This document shows positions 16,219 through 24,096 of a stretch of 64,000 nucleotides of DNA, one piece after another (the first letter of the stretch is position 1; every line of letters starts with the position of its first letter). Both the position numbers and the translations under genes were made by a program. This DNA comes from Microbacterium sp. BR1 (GTDB lineage Bacteria > Actinomycetota > Actinomycetes > Actinomycetales > Microbacteriaceae), in contig NZ_NMUN01000005.1 of assembly GCF_002812725.1 (NCBI RefSeq), positions 186,001 to 250,000 of the forward strand, written 5' to 3'. Below the pieces are notes generated by a model, which saw only the letters and a list, made by a program, of their open reading frames with translations, was not told where the DNA came from and did no database searches.

Positions 16219-18239
16219 CCTCCGGCGCGCGCCGCAGCGTCGTCGCTGCGGCCGGCGTCGCTGTGCTCGGGTGCATCCTCGCCGCCTGCTCGCTGTCTCC
16301 CGCGCCCGCGGAGCACACCCCGCGGGGGCCGGATGCCGCCGCGATCGTGGAATGGGCGCCCCTTCCCGAACGACAGGTCGCCGCGGGCGTGACGATGCGT
16401 CTCGCCGACGGCGACGTGCCGCCGACGAACCGCTGGTACTCCGGGCTGGTCTTCGGCGACGCACCCCAGGCCGTCTATCCCTACCCGCTCGCCTTCCGCG
16501 CCACGGGTTCGTCGTTCTCGGTCGAGCTTCCGAAGGTCACGGTCACCCCGACGACCATCGCGGCGTCCGCCGGCGTCGGTCTCATGATCGAGACGGACGC
16601 GACATCGTTCGCCGCGACCCGTCACGACCCCGTCTCGATCACGCTGGAGTACCGGGACGACACGGGTCCGGTCGGCCACCTGACGATCGCCGAGGGATGG
16701 CCCGTCGTCGGGTTCGTGGCGGAGCGCGACACCGCGCTGTCGGCACCCGCGTCGCTCGTCGCCGAGGGCGACGGCACCTGGAGCGTCGCAGCTCAGGGCC
16801 AGACCTACGGCGTCGTCGCCCCCGATGCCGACGTGAGCGGATCCACGCTGCGGCTGCGCGCGGGCGCGAGCGCTCAGTGGTTCGCGGTTCCCGAGGACTC
16901 GACGATCGAGGCATGGGCGGATGCGCTGGGTCAACCGGTCACGGGAGTCCAGACATCCTTCGCCCTCGACGACACCTCCGCAACGACCCGCCTCGCGTAC
17001 ACCGGGAGCGGATCGACCATCCTGGTTGCCGCGCCCGGGCAGCGCGACGATGCGTCGTGCGCTCTCGGCACCTTCGCGACCGCGTACGGCACGGCAATAC
17101 CCTGCCCCGGCGCCGAACTCACGTCATCCGTACCGCGGCTCACGCCGACGGCGAGCTTCGACCTCGGGGACATCGACACGCCAGCCGGCGCAGATGCCAT
17201 CACGCGTGAGCGGATCACCGACGCACTGCGCGAGGACCTGGCCGCGACGCCCACGCTGCCCTCCGACACCTACGGCGGCGGCAAGGCGATGGCCCGGATC
17301 GGCTCGCTCGGTCTGCTCGCTCAGAGTCTCGGCGAAACGGAACTCGCGGACCAGGCGGCGGGCCGACTGTGGTCCGAGCTGGCCGAGTGGATGGACCCGG
17401 CGGGTTGCGAGAAGCGCGAAGCGCGCTGCTTCGTCTACGACCCCGTCCTGCGCACCGTCGTCGGGCTGACCCCGTCGTTCGGCTCGGAAGAGGCCAACGA
17501 CCACCATTTCCACTATGGCTACTTCCTCTCGGCGGCGACGGCCCTCGCGGCGCTCGACCCCGACCGCATCGACGGCATGCGCCCCGTGATCTCGGCACTG
17601 GCCGCCGACATCGCCGCGGGCGACGGTGAGTCCCTGCCCCGTCTGCGCCATTTCGACCCCTATCGGGGGCACTCCTGGGCATCCGGTCTCGCGCCCTTCG
17701 CCGACGGCAACAACCAGGAATCGACCTCGGAAGCGGTCATGGCCTGGAACGCGCTGGCGCTCTGGGCTGACCTGGTCGGCGACGGGGCCCTGAGCGAGCA
17801 GGCGACCTGGATGCTGTCGGCCGAGGCGTACGCCGCTCGCACGCTCTGGCTCGAACCGGATCTGGCGGACATCCCGAACCGCGATGCCTTCTCGCACGGC
17901 ATGCTGTCTCTCATGTGGGGTGGCAAGCGTGACTACGCGACCTGGTTCAGCGCCGAGCCGTCCGCGATTCTCGGCATCCAGCTGATCCCCGTGTCGCCGA
18001 TCGGCTACGCCTACCTGGCCGAGAACCCCGAGAGCGTGCGGCGCAACGTCGCCGAGGCGGGTGGCGCGGATGCCTTCACGAGGGCGCTCGGCGACTACGT
18101 CCTGGCATATGCGGCGCTGGGCGGAGCGGATGCGGCATCCGGGGCGGCAGAGGCGCTGGACTCGCTCCCCGATTCGGCGATCGACGCGGGGAACGCCCGC
18201 TCCCTCCTCCTCGCGTGGCTGGCTGCGCTGCCCGGGTGA
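16215..18239 (+). CDS. Lipoprotein glycoside hydrolase family 81 (endo-beta-1,3-glucanase)
   Basis: 674 residues. A signal peptide with lipobox LAAC (Cys25) predicts an outer-face lipoprotein. The GH81 fold is recognised from PPTNRWYSGLVFG near residue 70, NDHHFHYGY (429-437, carrying a catalytic Asp) and GNNQESTSEAV (498-508, with Glu502 and Glu506 as candidate base). The family cleaves internal beta-1,3-glucan bonds. The GTG overlaps the upstream stop (GTGA), so it is the third gene of the synthase operon, the position where polysaccharide operons keep an editing or release hydrolase. A role in digesting external fungal glucan is possible but fits the coupling less well. Confidence 0.85.
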   Translation: MTSGARRSVVAAAGVAVLGCILAACSLSPAPAEHTPRGPDAAAIVEWAPLPERQVAAGVTMRLADGDVPPTNRWYSGLVFGDAPQAVYPYPLAFRATGSSFSVELPKVTVTPTTIAASAGVGLMIETDATSFAATRHDPVSITLEYRDDTGPVGHLTIAEGWPVVGFVAERDTALSAPASLVAEGDGTWSVAAQGQTYGVVAPDADVSGSTLRLRAGASAQWFAVPEDSTIEAWADALGQPVTGVQTSFALDDTSATTRLAYTGSGSTILVAAPGQRDDASCALGTFATAYGTAIPCPGAELTSSVPRLTPTASFDLGDIDTPAGADAITRERITDALREDLAATPTLPSDTYGGGKAMARIGSLGLLAQSLGETELADQAAGRLWSELAEWMDPAGCEKREARCFVYDPVLRTVVGLTPSFGSEEANDHHFHYGYFLSAATALAALDPDRIDGMRPVISALAADIAAGDGESLPRLRHFDPYRGHSWASGLAPFADGNNQESTSEAVMAWNALALWADLVGDGALSEQATWMLSAEAYAARTLWLEPDLADIPNRDAFSHGMLSLMWGGKRDYATWFSAEPSAILGIQLIPVSPIGYAYLAENPESVRRNVAEAGGADAFTRALGDYVLAYAALGGADAASGAAEALDSLPDSAIDAGNARSLLLAWLAALPG

Positions 18240-18301
18240 TGTTCGAATCGCCCGGTCCGTGATGCGTGCCACCTCCCGCACGCGGGGGTAGTGTTTCGGT
18301 C

Positions 18302-19777
18302 GTGAGCACCGGAGCCATCCCCACGCAAGCGTTCTCGATGAAGAGCCCTTTCGGGCGACGGGCGGTGGGGCTCTCCATAGCGGCGGCCGTCGGCGGGTTC
18401 CTCTTCGGCTTCGATTCGTCGGTCATCAACGGCGCTGTCGCGTCGATCGAGAACCAGTTCGGCCTCAATGCCGTCGTCACGGGATTCGTCGTCGCCATCG
18501 CGCTGCTCGGTTGCGCCCTGGGCGCCGTGCTCGCGGGCGTCCTGAGCGACCGGTGGGGTCGCCTGCGGGTCATGATGATCGGCGCCGTGCTGTTCTTTGC
18601 GAGCGCTATCGGTTCCGGACTCGCGGTCAGCGCGATCGACCTCACGGTCTGGCGCTTCATCGGCGGACTCGGCATCGGAATCGCCTCCGTGGTTGCGCCG
18701 GCCTACATCGCCGAGGTCGCGCCGCGCCAGATCCGCGGCACGCTCGGCTCGCTCCAGCAGCTCGCGATCACCCTCGGAATCTTCGGCGCCCTCCTCTCCA
18801 ACGCCGTTCTCGCGGGAGTCGCGGGTGGCGCGTCGTCGCAGCTGTGGTTCGGACTCGAGGCGTGGCGCTGGATGCTGCTCGTCGAGGCCGTTCCCGCGCT
18901 CGTCTATGGCGTACTGGCGTTCACGATGCCCGAATCCCCCCGCTTCCTCATCGCGAAGGGGCGTTACGACGAGGCCCGCGCGGTATACGCACGACTCGTG
19001 CCCGAGGCCGACCTCGAGCAGACCATGCGCGAGCTCGACCAGAAGATCCAGCAGGACAAGAAGTCACGGGGCGTTTCGCTCCGGGGCAAGGCGCTCGGGC
19101 TTCAGCCGATCGTCTGGACCGGCATCATCCTGTCGGTCTTCCAGCAGTTCGTCGGCATCAACGTGATCTTCTACTACTCGACGACGCTGTGGCTGGCCGT
19201 GGGCTTCACCGAACAGAACTCGCTCCTCATCGGCGTGATCACCTCCGTCACCAACGTGGCGGTCACGATCGTCGCGATCGTGCTGGTCGACCGCGTCGGG
19301 CGCAAACCGATCCTGCTGACCGGTTCCGTCATGATGGCCGTCTCCCTCGGGGCCATGGCTCTGTCTTTCGCCTTCGCCGAGACGGTCGATGGAGAGGTGT
19401 CGCTCCCCGGCGCGTGGGGTCCGATCGCGCTGGTCGCGGCGAACCTGTTCGTGATCGGTTTCGGTGCGTCGTGGGGCCCGCTGGTCTGGGTTCTGCTCGG
19501 CGAGATCTTCCCCAGCCGCATCCGCGGCAAGGCGCTCGGCGTCGCCGCCGGGGCGCAGTGGATCGCCAACTTCCTGATCACCGTCAGCTTCCCGGCGATG
19601 TCCGGATGGTCGCTTCCGCTCACCTATCTGATGTACGCCGTGTTCGCGGCCCTGTCGTTCTTCTACGTGCTCCTGCGCATCCCCGAGACCAAGGGCATGG
19701 AGCTCGAGCAGACCGAGACGCTGTTCACCGTCGCGGCCGACGACCGCGCCGCCGCGAAGGCCGCCCGCGCGCGGTAG
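18302..19777 (+). CDS. MFS sugar transporter (sugar porter family)
   Basis: 491 residues with twelve predicted membrane helices. Sugar-porter signatures are present: GGFLFGFDSSVINGA in helix 1, DRWGRLRVM after helix 2, PESPRFLIAKGRYDEA before the central loop, QQFVGINVIFYYS in helix 7, DRVGRKPILL and the final PETKGMELEQ. It probably imports a monosaccharide with protons. GTG is chosen because TAGTGT stands 7 bp upstream as a leaderless -10; an ATG 12 codons later is the alternative. It follows the glucan operon by 62 bp and may use the sugar released there, but it has its own promoter. Confidence 0.9.
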   Translation: MSTGAIPTQAFSMKSPFGRRAVGLSIAAAVGGFLFGFDSSVINGAVASIENQFGLNAVVTGFVVAIALLGCALGAVLAGVLSDRWGRLRVMMIGAVLFFASAIGSGLAVSAIDLTVWRFIGGLGIGIASVVAPAYIAEVAPRQIRGTLGSLQQLAITLGIFGALLSNAVLAGVAGGASSQLWFGLEAWRWMLLVEAVPALVYGVLAFTMPESPRFLIAKGRYDEARAVYARLVPEADLEQTMRELDQKIQQDKKSRGVSLRGKALGLQPIVWTGIILSVFQQFVGINVIFYYSTTLWLAVGFTEQNSLLIGVITSVTNVAVTIVAIVLVDRVGRKPILLTGSVMMAVSLGAMALSFAFAETVDGEVSLPGAWGPIALVAANLFVIGFGASWGPLVWVLLGEIFPSRIRGKALGVAAGAQWIANFLITVSFPAMSGWSLPLTYLMYAVFAALSFFYVLLRIPETKGMELEQTETLFTVAADDRAAAKAARAR

Positions 19778-19778
19778 G

Positions 19779-20657
19779 TCAGAACTCGCCGTACGCCGCG
19801 ACGGTGTTGGCGGCGAGCTGCGCGCACAACTCGTCGACGTCGACGTCGAGTTCGGCGGCCATGAAGCGGACCGTCACCGGGATCAGATACGGAGCGTTGG
19901 GGCGCCCCCGATGCGGCACCGGCGTCAGGAACGGGGCATCGGTCTCGACCAGGATCCGCTCGCGCGGGGTGACCGCGAGGGCATCGCGCAGGTTCTGGGC
20001 ATTCTTGAACGTGACGTTTCCCGCGAACGAGAGGTAGTAGCCCCGCTCCGCCGCGGTTCGCGCCATGACGTCATCACCCGAGAAGCAGTGGAAGACCGTG
20101 CGCTCGGGAGCACCAACGCGCTCGAGCGTCTCGAGGACGGCGGCGTGCGCGTCGCGGTCGTGGATCTGCATCGCGATGCCGTGCTTCTTGGCGAGCGCGA
20201 TGTGCGCCTCGAAGCTCTCGAACTGCGCGGGCAACCCTTCCTCCTCAGTACGGAAGAAGTCCAGGCCCGTCTCGCCGATCGCGCGCACGCGGGGCTGCGC
20301 CGCGAGCTCGTCGATCACGGCGATGGCCTCGTCGAGGCGGCCGGCCGCGGCGTAGGCCGGCGCCTCGTTGGGGTGGATCGCGACGGCGGCGAGCACACGG
20401 GGGTGCGACGCCGCGGCCCACGCGGACCAGCGACTGGACTCGATGTCGCCGCCCGCCTGCACGACCCCGATCACGCCGACCTCCGCGGCCCGCTCGAGCT
20501 GCTCGTCGAGGCTCAGCGGGTCGGGGCCGTCCATGATCTCGAGATGAGCGTGGTTGTCGTAGACCGCGACGCGCAGCGGCTCGGGAGCATCCGGATACCG
20601 GATGTCTCGCCGCCCCTCCTGCGTGCGCTCGCGCACGTACTGGCTCGGGTCGGTCAC
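19779..20657 (-). CDS. tatD: TatD-family metal-dependent DNase/hydrolase
   Basis: 292 residues. Metal-binding motifs of the TIM-barrel amidohydrolase-like family are seen: DNHAHLEIM near the start, IGETGLDFF for the bridging Glu, QIHDRDAH, FHCFSGD and ETDAPFLTP for the last His/Asp group. TatD proteins are 3-prime exonucleases linked to DNA repair and protein quality control. The GTG start keeps the N-terminal extension found in actinobacterial TatD. It converges tail to tail with the sugar transporter and lies downstream of metG, the conserved order. Confidence 0.92.
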   Translation of the reverse strand: MTDPSQYVRERTQEGRRDIRYPDAPEPLRVAVYDNHAHLEIMDGPDPLSLDEQLERAAEVGVIGVVQAGGDIESSRWSAWAAASHPRVLAAVAIHPNEAPAYAAAGRLDEAIAVIDELAAQPRVRAIGETGLDFFRTEEEGLPAQFESFEAHIALAKKHGIAMQIHDRDAHAAVLETLERVGAPERTVFHCFSGDDVMARTAAERGYYLSFAGNVTFKNAQNLRDALAVTPRERILVETDAPFLTPVPHRGRPNAPYLIPVTVRFMAAELDVDVDELCAQLAANTVAAYGEF

Positions 20658-20696
20658 GTCGCGCCGTCCATGTCGCCTCGCCCCGTCGGGCACCAC

Positions 20697-20752
20697 GAAC
20701 GGTCGCGACTCGCCGCGTCACCCCGAGGGCGGACGGCGTGTCGCGACCGTTC
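20697..20752. repeat. Dispersed palindrome copy 1 (REP-like)
   Basis: Two 19-nt arms, GAACGGTCGCGACTCGCCG and CGGCGTGTCGCGACCGTTC, pair with one mismatch around an 18-nt loop. The element lies between tatD and metG. The same arms occur at 41260-41314 in reversed orientation and a diverged version occurs at 28601-28652, so this is a small repeat family and not a one-off hairpin. Confidence 0.7.
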
Positions 20753-20769
20753 GCGATGGCGCGGGTCGC

Positions 20770-22347
20770 TCACACGCTCTGCTCGACGCGCGGGAACAGG
20801 GGCGCCAGACCGTTGACACTCGTGCCGGGTTGCAGGACCCCCCAAGCTCCGGCCTCGCGGATCGGCTGATCGCGCAGCCGCCCGATGCTCTCAGCAGCGC
20901 CGAGAGCGATCCAGAGCTTCTCGGTGGACTCGGGCGTCACGGGCGAGAGCAGCACGGCGAGCGCACGCAGACCCTCGGCGGCGGTGTACAGCACCGTGCC
21001 GAGCCGCTCGCGCTGGGCATCGTCCTTCGCCAGGGCCCACGGCGCGTTCTCGGTGATGTACAGGTTGAGCGCGTCGACGATCGTCCAGATCGCGGTGATC
21101 GCCTCGTCGATGCGGAATCGGTCGATCGCCGCGTCCGCGGTGGCCGCGGCATCCGCGACGATCTTCTGCACGGCCAGGTCGGCGTCGGAGTACTCCCCCG
21201 GCGGCGGAACGATCCCCTCGTAATACTTCTCGATCATCGCGATCGAGCGTGAGGCGAGGTTGCCGAAACCGTTCGCGAGTTCGGCCTGGTAGCGGGCGGA
21301 CAGGTCCTCCCACGAGAAAGAGCCGTCCTGGCCGAAGGCGATCGCCGAGAGGAAGTAGAACCGGTACGCATCCGAACCGAAGACATCCGTGATCTCGGAT
21401 GGCGCGATGCCCGTCAACTTGGACTTCGACATCTTCTCTCCGCCGACCAGCAGCCAGCCGTGCGCGAACACCCCGCGCGGCACGTCGAGCCCGGCCGCCA
21501 TCAACATGGCAGGCCAGATCACGGCGTGGAAGCGCAGGATGTCTTTTCCGACCACGTGATACGCCGGCCAGCGGCGCTCGAACGTCTCGGGATCCGCGCC
21601 GTAGCCGACGGCGGTGGCGTAGTTGAGGAGAGCATCGACCCACACGTAGATGACGTGCGAAGAGTCCCAGGGCACCTCGATGCCCCAGTCGAAGGTCGAG
21701 CGCGAGATCGAGAGGTCCTTCAGGCCGCTGCGCACGAACGAGACGACCTCGTTGCGCGCGGACTCGGGGCGCACGAAGTCGGGCTCGTCGCGGTAGAGCT
21801 CGAGCAGCCGGTCGGAGAACTCGCTGAGCTTGAAGAAGTAGTTCTTCTCCTGCAGCAGCTCGAGCGGCTTCGAGTGGATGGCGCAGACCTTCAGGCCCTC
21901 GAACGGACCGGTGCCGTCGACGATCTCGGACTCGGGCTTGAACTCCTCACACCCGACGCAGTACAGCGCCTCGTACTCGCCTGCGTAGATGTAGCCGCGG
22001 TCGTAGATCGCCTGCAGGAAGGTCTGCACGCGGGTCTCGTGGCGCTCCTGCGTGGTGCGGATGAAGTCGTCGTTGTCGATGTCGAGGGTCTCGAGCAGCG
22101 GGAACCACGACTCGGCGACGAGCTTGTCGACCCACTCCTGCGGGGTGGCGTTGTTCGCCGACGCCGCGCGGATCATCTTCTGGCCGTGCTCGTCGGTGCC
22201 CGTGAGCATCCAGGTGTCATCGCCCGCCTGGCGGTGCCAGCGCGCGAGCGCATCGACCGCCACCGTCGTGTACCCGTGCCCGATGTGGGGCACGTCGCTG
22301 GGGTAGTAGATGGGGGTGGTGATGTAGAACGAACGGCCGGAAGTCAC
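20770..22347 (-). CDS. metG: Methionyl-tRNA synthetase
   Basis: 525 residues. Class I synthetase: the HIGH motif appears as PHIGHGYTT and the KMSKS loop as GEKMSKSKL. A CxxC-type pair (CVGCEEF) sits in the connective-peptide domain. The anticodon-binding helical domain fills the C-terminal third; the C-terminal tRNA-binding appendage of some bacterial enzymes is absent. It starts at GTG, 6 bp downstream of TAGAAT, suggesting a leaderless transcript. It lies beside tatD as in other actinobacteria. Confidence 0.97.
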   Translation of the reverse strand: MTSGRSFYITTPIYYPSDVPHIGHGYTTVAVDALARWHRQAGDDTWMLTGTDEHGQKMIRAASANNATPQEWVDKLVAESWFPLLETLDIDNDDFIRTTQERHETRVQTFLQAIYDRGYIYAGEYEALYCVGCEEFKPESEIVDGTGPFEGLKVCAIHSKPLELLQEKNYFFKLSEFSDRLLELYRDEPDFVRPESARNEVVSFVRSGLKDLSISRSTFDWGIEVPWDSSHVIYVWVDALLNYATAVGYGADPETFERRWPAYHVVGKDILRFHAVIWPAMLMAAGLDVPRGVFAHGWLLVGGEKMSKSKLTGIAPSEITDVFGSDAYRFYFLSAIAFGQDGSFSWEDLSARYQAELANGFGNLASRSIAMIEKYYEGIVPPPGEYSDADLAVQKIVADAAATADAAIDRFRIDEAITAIWTIVDALNLYITENAPWALAKDDAQRERLGTVLYTAAEGLRALAVLLSPVTPESTEKLWIALGAAESIGRLRDQPIREAGAWGVLQPGTSVNGLAPLFPRVEQSV

Positions 22348-22442
22348 CCGTCGATTCTAGGCGGGACGGATGCGTCGGCTCCGCGGTGTGACGAACGCCC
22401 GGGCCGGCGGCTCGTCGGCCCTGCTCGGGCCCGGCGGTGGGA

Positions 22443-23060
22443 TCAGCCCGTGACAGCGGTCAGTGCCCGTTCGGCGATCGCGACGGCGGTGGCGGGCGCG
22501 ACCGCCGCGACCACCGCGATCCAGACATCCTCGACGAAGACGTACACGACCTGGTGCACGGCGATCTCGTCGGTGTACGACGAAGTGAACGCCCGCTCGC
22601 CGCCGACCGTCGTCTCGGTGTAGAGCGTCGAGGTGAGCAGTCCGTCGATGAGCGCCGCCTGCGCCTCAGCGGTCGTGCGTGAGATGAACAGCGGAAGCGA
22701 CCCCTCCCACACGTTCACGACCCACCACATGCAGTCGAGGCGCTCGTCCGCCCGCTGCGCCGTCTCGCGCGCGACCGGGCCGGGCAGCGCCTCGAGCGAC
22801 GGGAGGTCCGGAGCAAGGTACTGCTCCTGTCCCGTCAGCTCGCTGAGCTCGGCATCGCTCAGCACCTCGCCGCAGTCGCCGGGCACAACGACGGCCGATC
22901 CCGTGCCGACGGATGCCTCGGGCGCGGGCGCATCGGAGGGCCCACCGGAGGGCACGGTCGAGCCCGCATCACCCGGTTCGGTGCCGCCCGGTTCGGGCAT
23001 GCACCCGGTCAGCAGCAGCCCGACCATCAGCACGAGTGCGACTCCACCGCGACGACTCAT
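22443..23060 (-). CDS. Small secreted lipoprotein of unknown function
   Basis: 205 residues. A signal sequence with lipobox LLTGC gives a lipid-anchored protein, followed by a Pro/Gly/Ser-rich linker (about 20-55) and a compact domain with two Cys (PGDCGEVLS and LDCMWWVV) that could form a disulfide. No enzymatic motif is recognised. The ATG stands 7 bp downstream of TAACCT. It sits between rsmI and metG on the same strand; gene function is unknown. Confidence 0.75.
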   Translation of the reverse strand: MSRRGGVALVLMVGLLLTGCMPEPGGTEPGDAGSTVPSGGPSDAPAPEASVGTGSAVVVPGDCGEVLSDAELSELTGQEQYLAPDLPSLEALPGPVARETAQRADERLDCMWWVVNVWEGSLPLFISRTTAEAQAALIDGLLTSTLYTETTVGGERAFTSSYTDEIAVHQVVYVFVEDVWIAVVAAVAPATAVAIAERALTAVTG

Positions 23061-23070
23061 GCCCGCCAGG

Positions 23071-23928
23071 TTACTTCTGCTTCGCGTCAGAGTTGGTGTC
23101 GGACTTCGCGTCGGACTTGGCCGCCAGGGCCGCCTGATACAGCTCGCGCGACGCGTGTCCGGTGGCGGCGGCGACTTCTGTGCAGGCATCCTTCAGTCGT
23201 CCGCCCGCGGCAACGAGCTCGAGCACCTGCGCGACGGCCTCGGCGAGCGGCGGCCGGGCGTTCGACGCACCGCCCACCACGATGACGCACTCGCCGCGCA
23301 CGCCGTCCTCGGCCCAGGTCGCGAGCTCGGCGAGGCCGCCGCGCTTGACCTCTTCGTACATCTTCGTCAGCTCGCGGCACACGGCCGCCGGGCGATCGGC
23401 ACCGAGGACAGCGGCCATGTCGGCCAGGGTCGCGGCGATCCGGGACGGGGCCTCGAAGAAGACCATCGTGCGGGGCTCGCGCGCCAGCGCCGTGAATGCC
23501 GAGCGGCGCTCGCCCTGCTTGCGCCCGGGGAAACCCTCGAACGTGAAGCGATCGGTCGGCAGCCCCGCCACGGCGAGCGCCGTGAGGACCGCACTCGGGC
23601 CGGGCAGCGCGGTGACCGTCACGCCTCGGGCGGCCGCCTCGGCGACGAGCCCGAAGCCCGGATCGCTCACCGTCGGCATCCCCGCGTCGCTCAACACGAG
23701 AACGTCCTGCTCGGCCGCGAGGTCGACGATCTCGGCGGCGCGCTGCTTCTCGTTGTGATCGTGCAGGGCGATCAGCCGCGGTCGGTTGGTGATGCCGAGG
23801 CCCGCCAGCAGGCGCTGCGTCGTGCGGGTGTCCTCGGCGGCGATGATCGTGGCGGCTTCGAGCGCCTCGACCAGTCGGCGCGAGGCATCCCCGAGGTTTC
23901 CGATCGGGGTCGCGGCGAGGATCAGCAC
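23071..23928 (-). CDS. rsmI: 16S rRNA (cytidine1402-2-prime-O)-methyltransferase
   Basis: 285 residues. Tetrapyrrole-methylase fold: LAATPIGNLGDASRR at the N-terminus, EDTRTTQRLL, SDAGMPTVSDPG and PGPSAVLTALAVAGLP are the RsmI signatures. It methylates the 2-prime oxygen of C1402 in the decoding centre. The GTG start is preceded by GAGACT at a leaderless distance. The C-terminal tail has repeated SDAKSD/TNSDAKQK units of unknown value. Divergent pmt next to rsmI is the arrangement also known in mycobacteria. Confidence 0.94.
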   Translation of the reverse strand: MLILAATPIGNLGDASRRLVEALEAATIIAAEDTRTTQRLLAGLGITNRPRLIALHDHNEKQRAAEIVDLAAEQDVLVLSDAGMPTVSDPGFGLVAEAAARGVTVTALPGPSAVLTALAVAGLPTDRFTFEGFPGRKQGERRSAFTALAREPRTMVFFEAPSRIAATLADMAAVLGADRPAAVCRELTKMYEEVKRGGLAELATWAEDGVRGECVIVVGGASNARPPLAEAVAQVLELVAAGGRLKDACTEVAAATGHASRELYQAALAAKSDAKSDTNSDAKQK

Positions 23929-24096
23929 GCCGCCAGTCTCGCACCCTTGGTCAGCACGCCCGTGCATCCGGGAGGAACGACGAGCCCGAAAAGTCCCGAC
24001 ACGCCGACCGCTGGGCTGCACGCGGCCGACGGTACCTTCCGGATGTTCGCTGGCCGGTTCGACAGAGCTCGCGCCGCGCAGCCATAGGCTTGTCGC

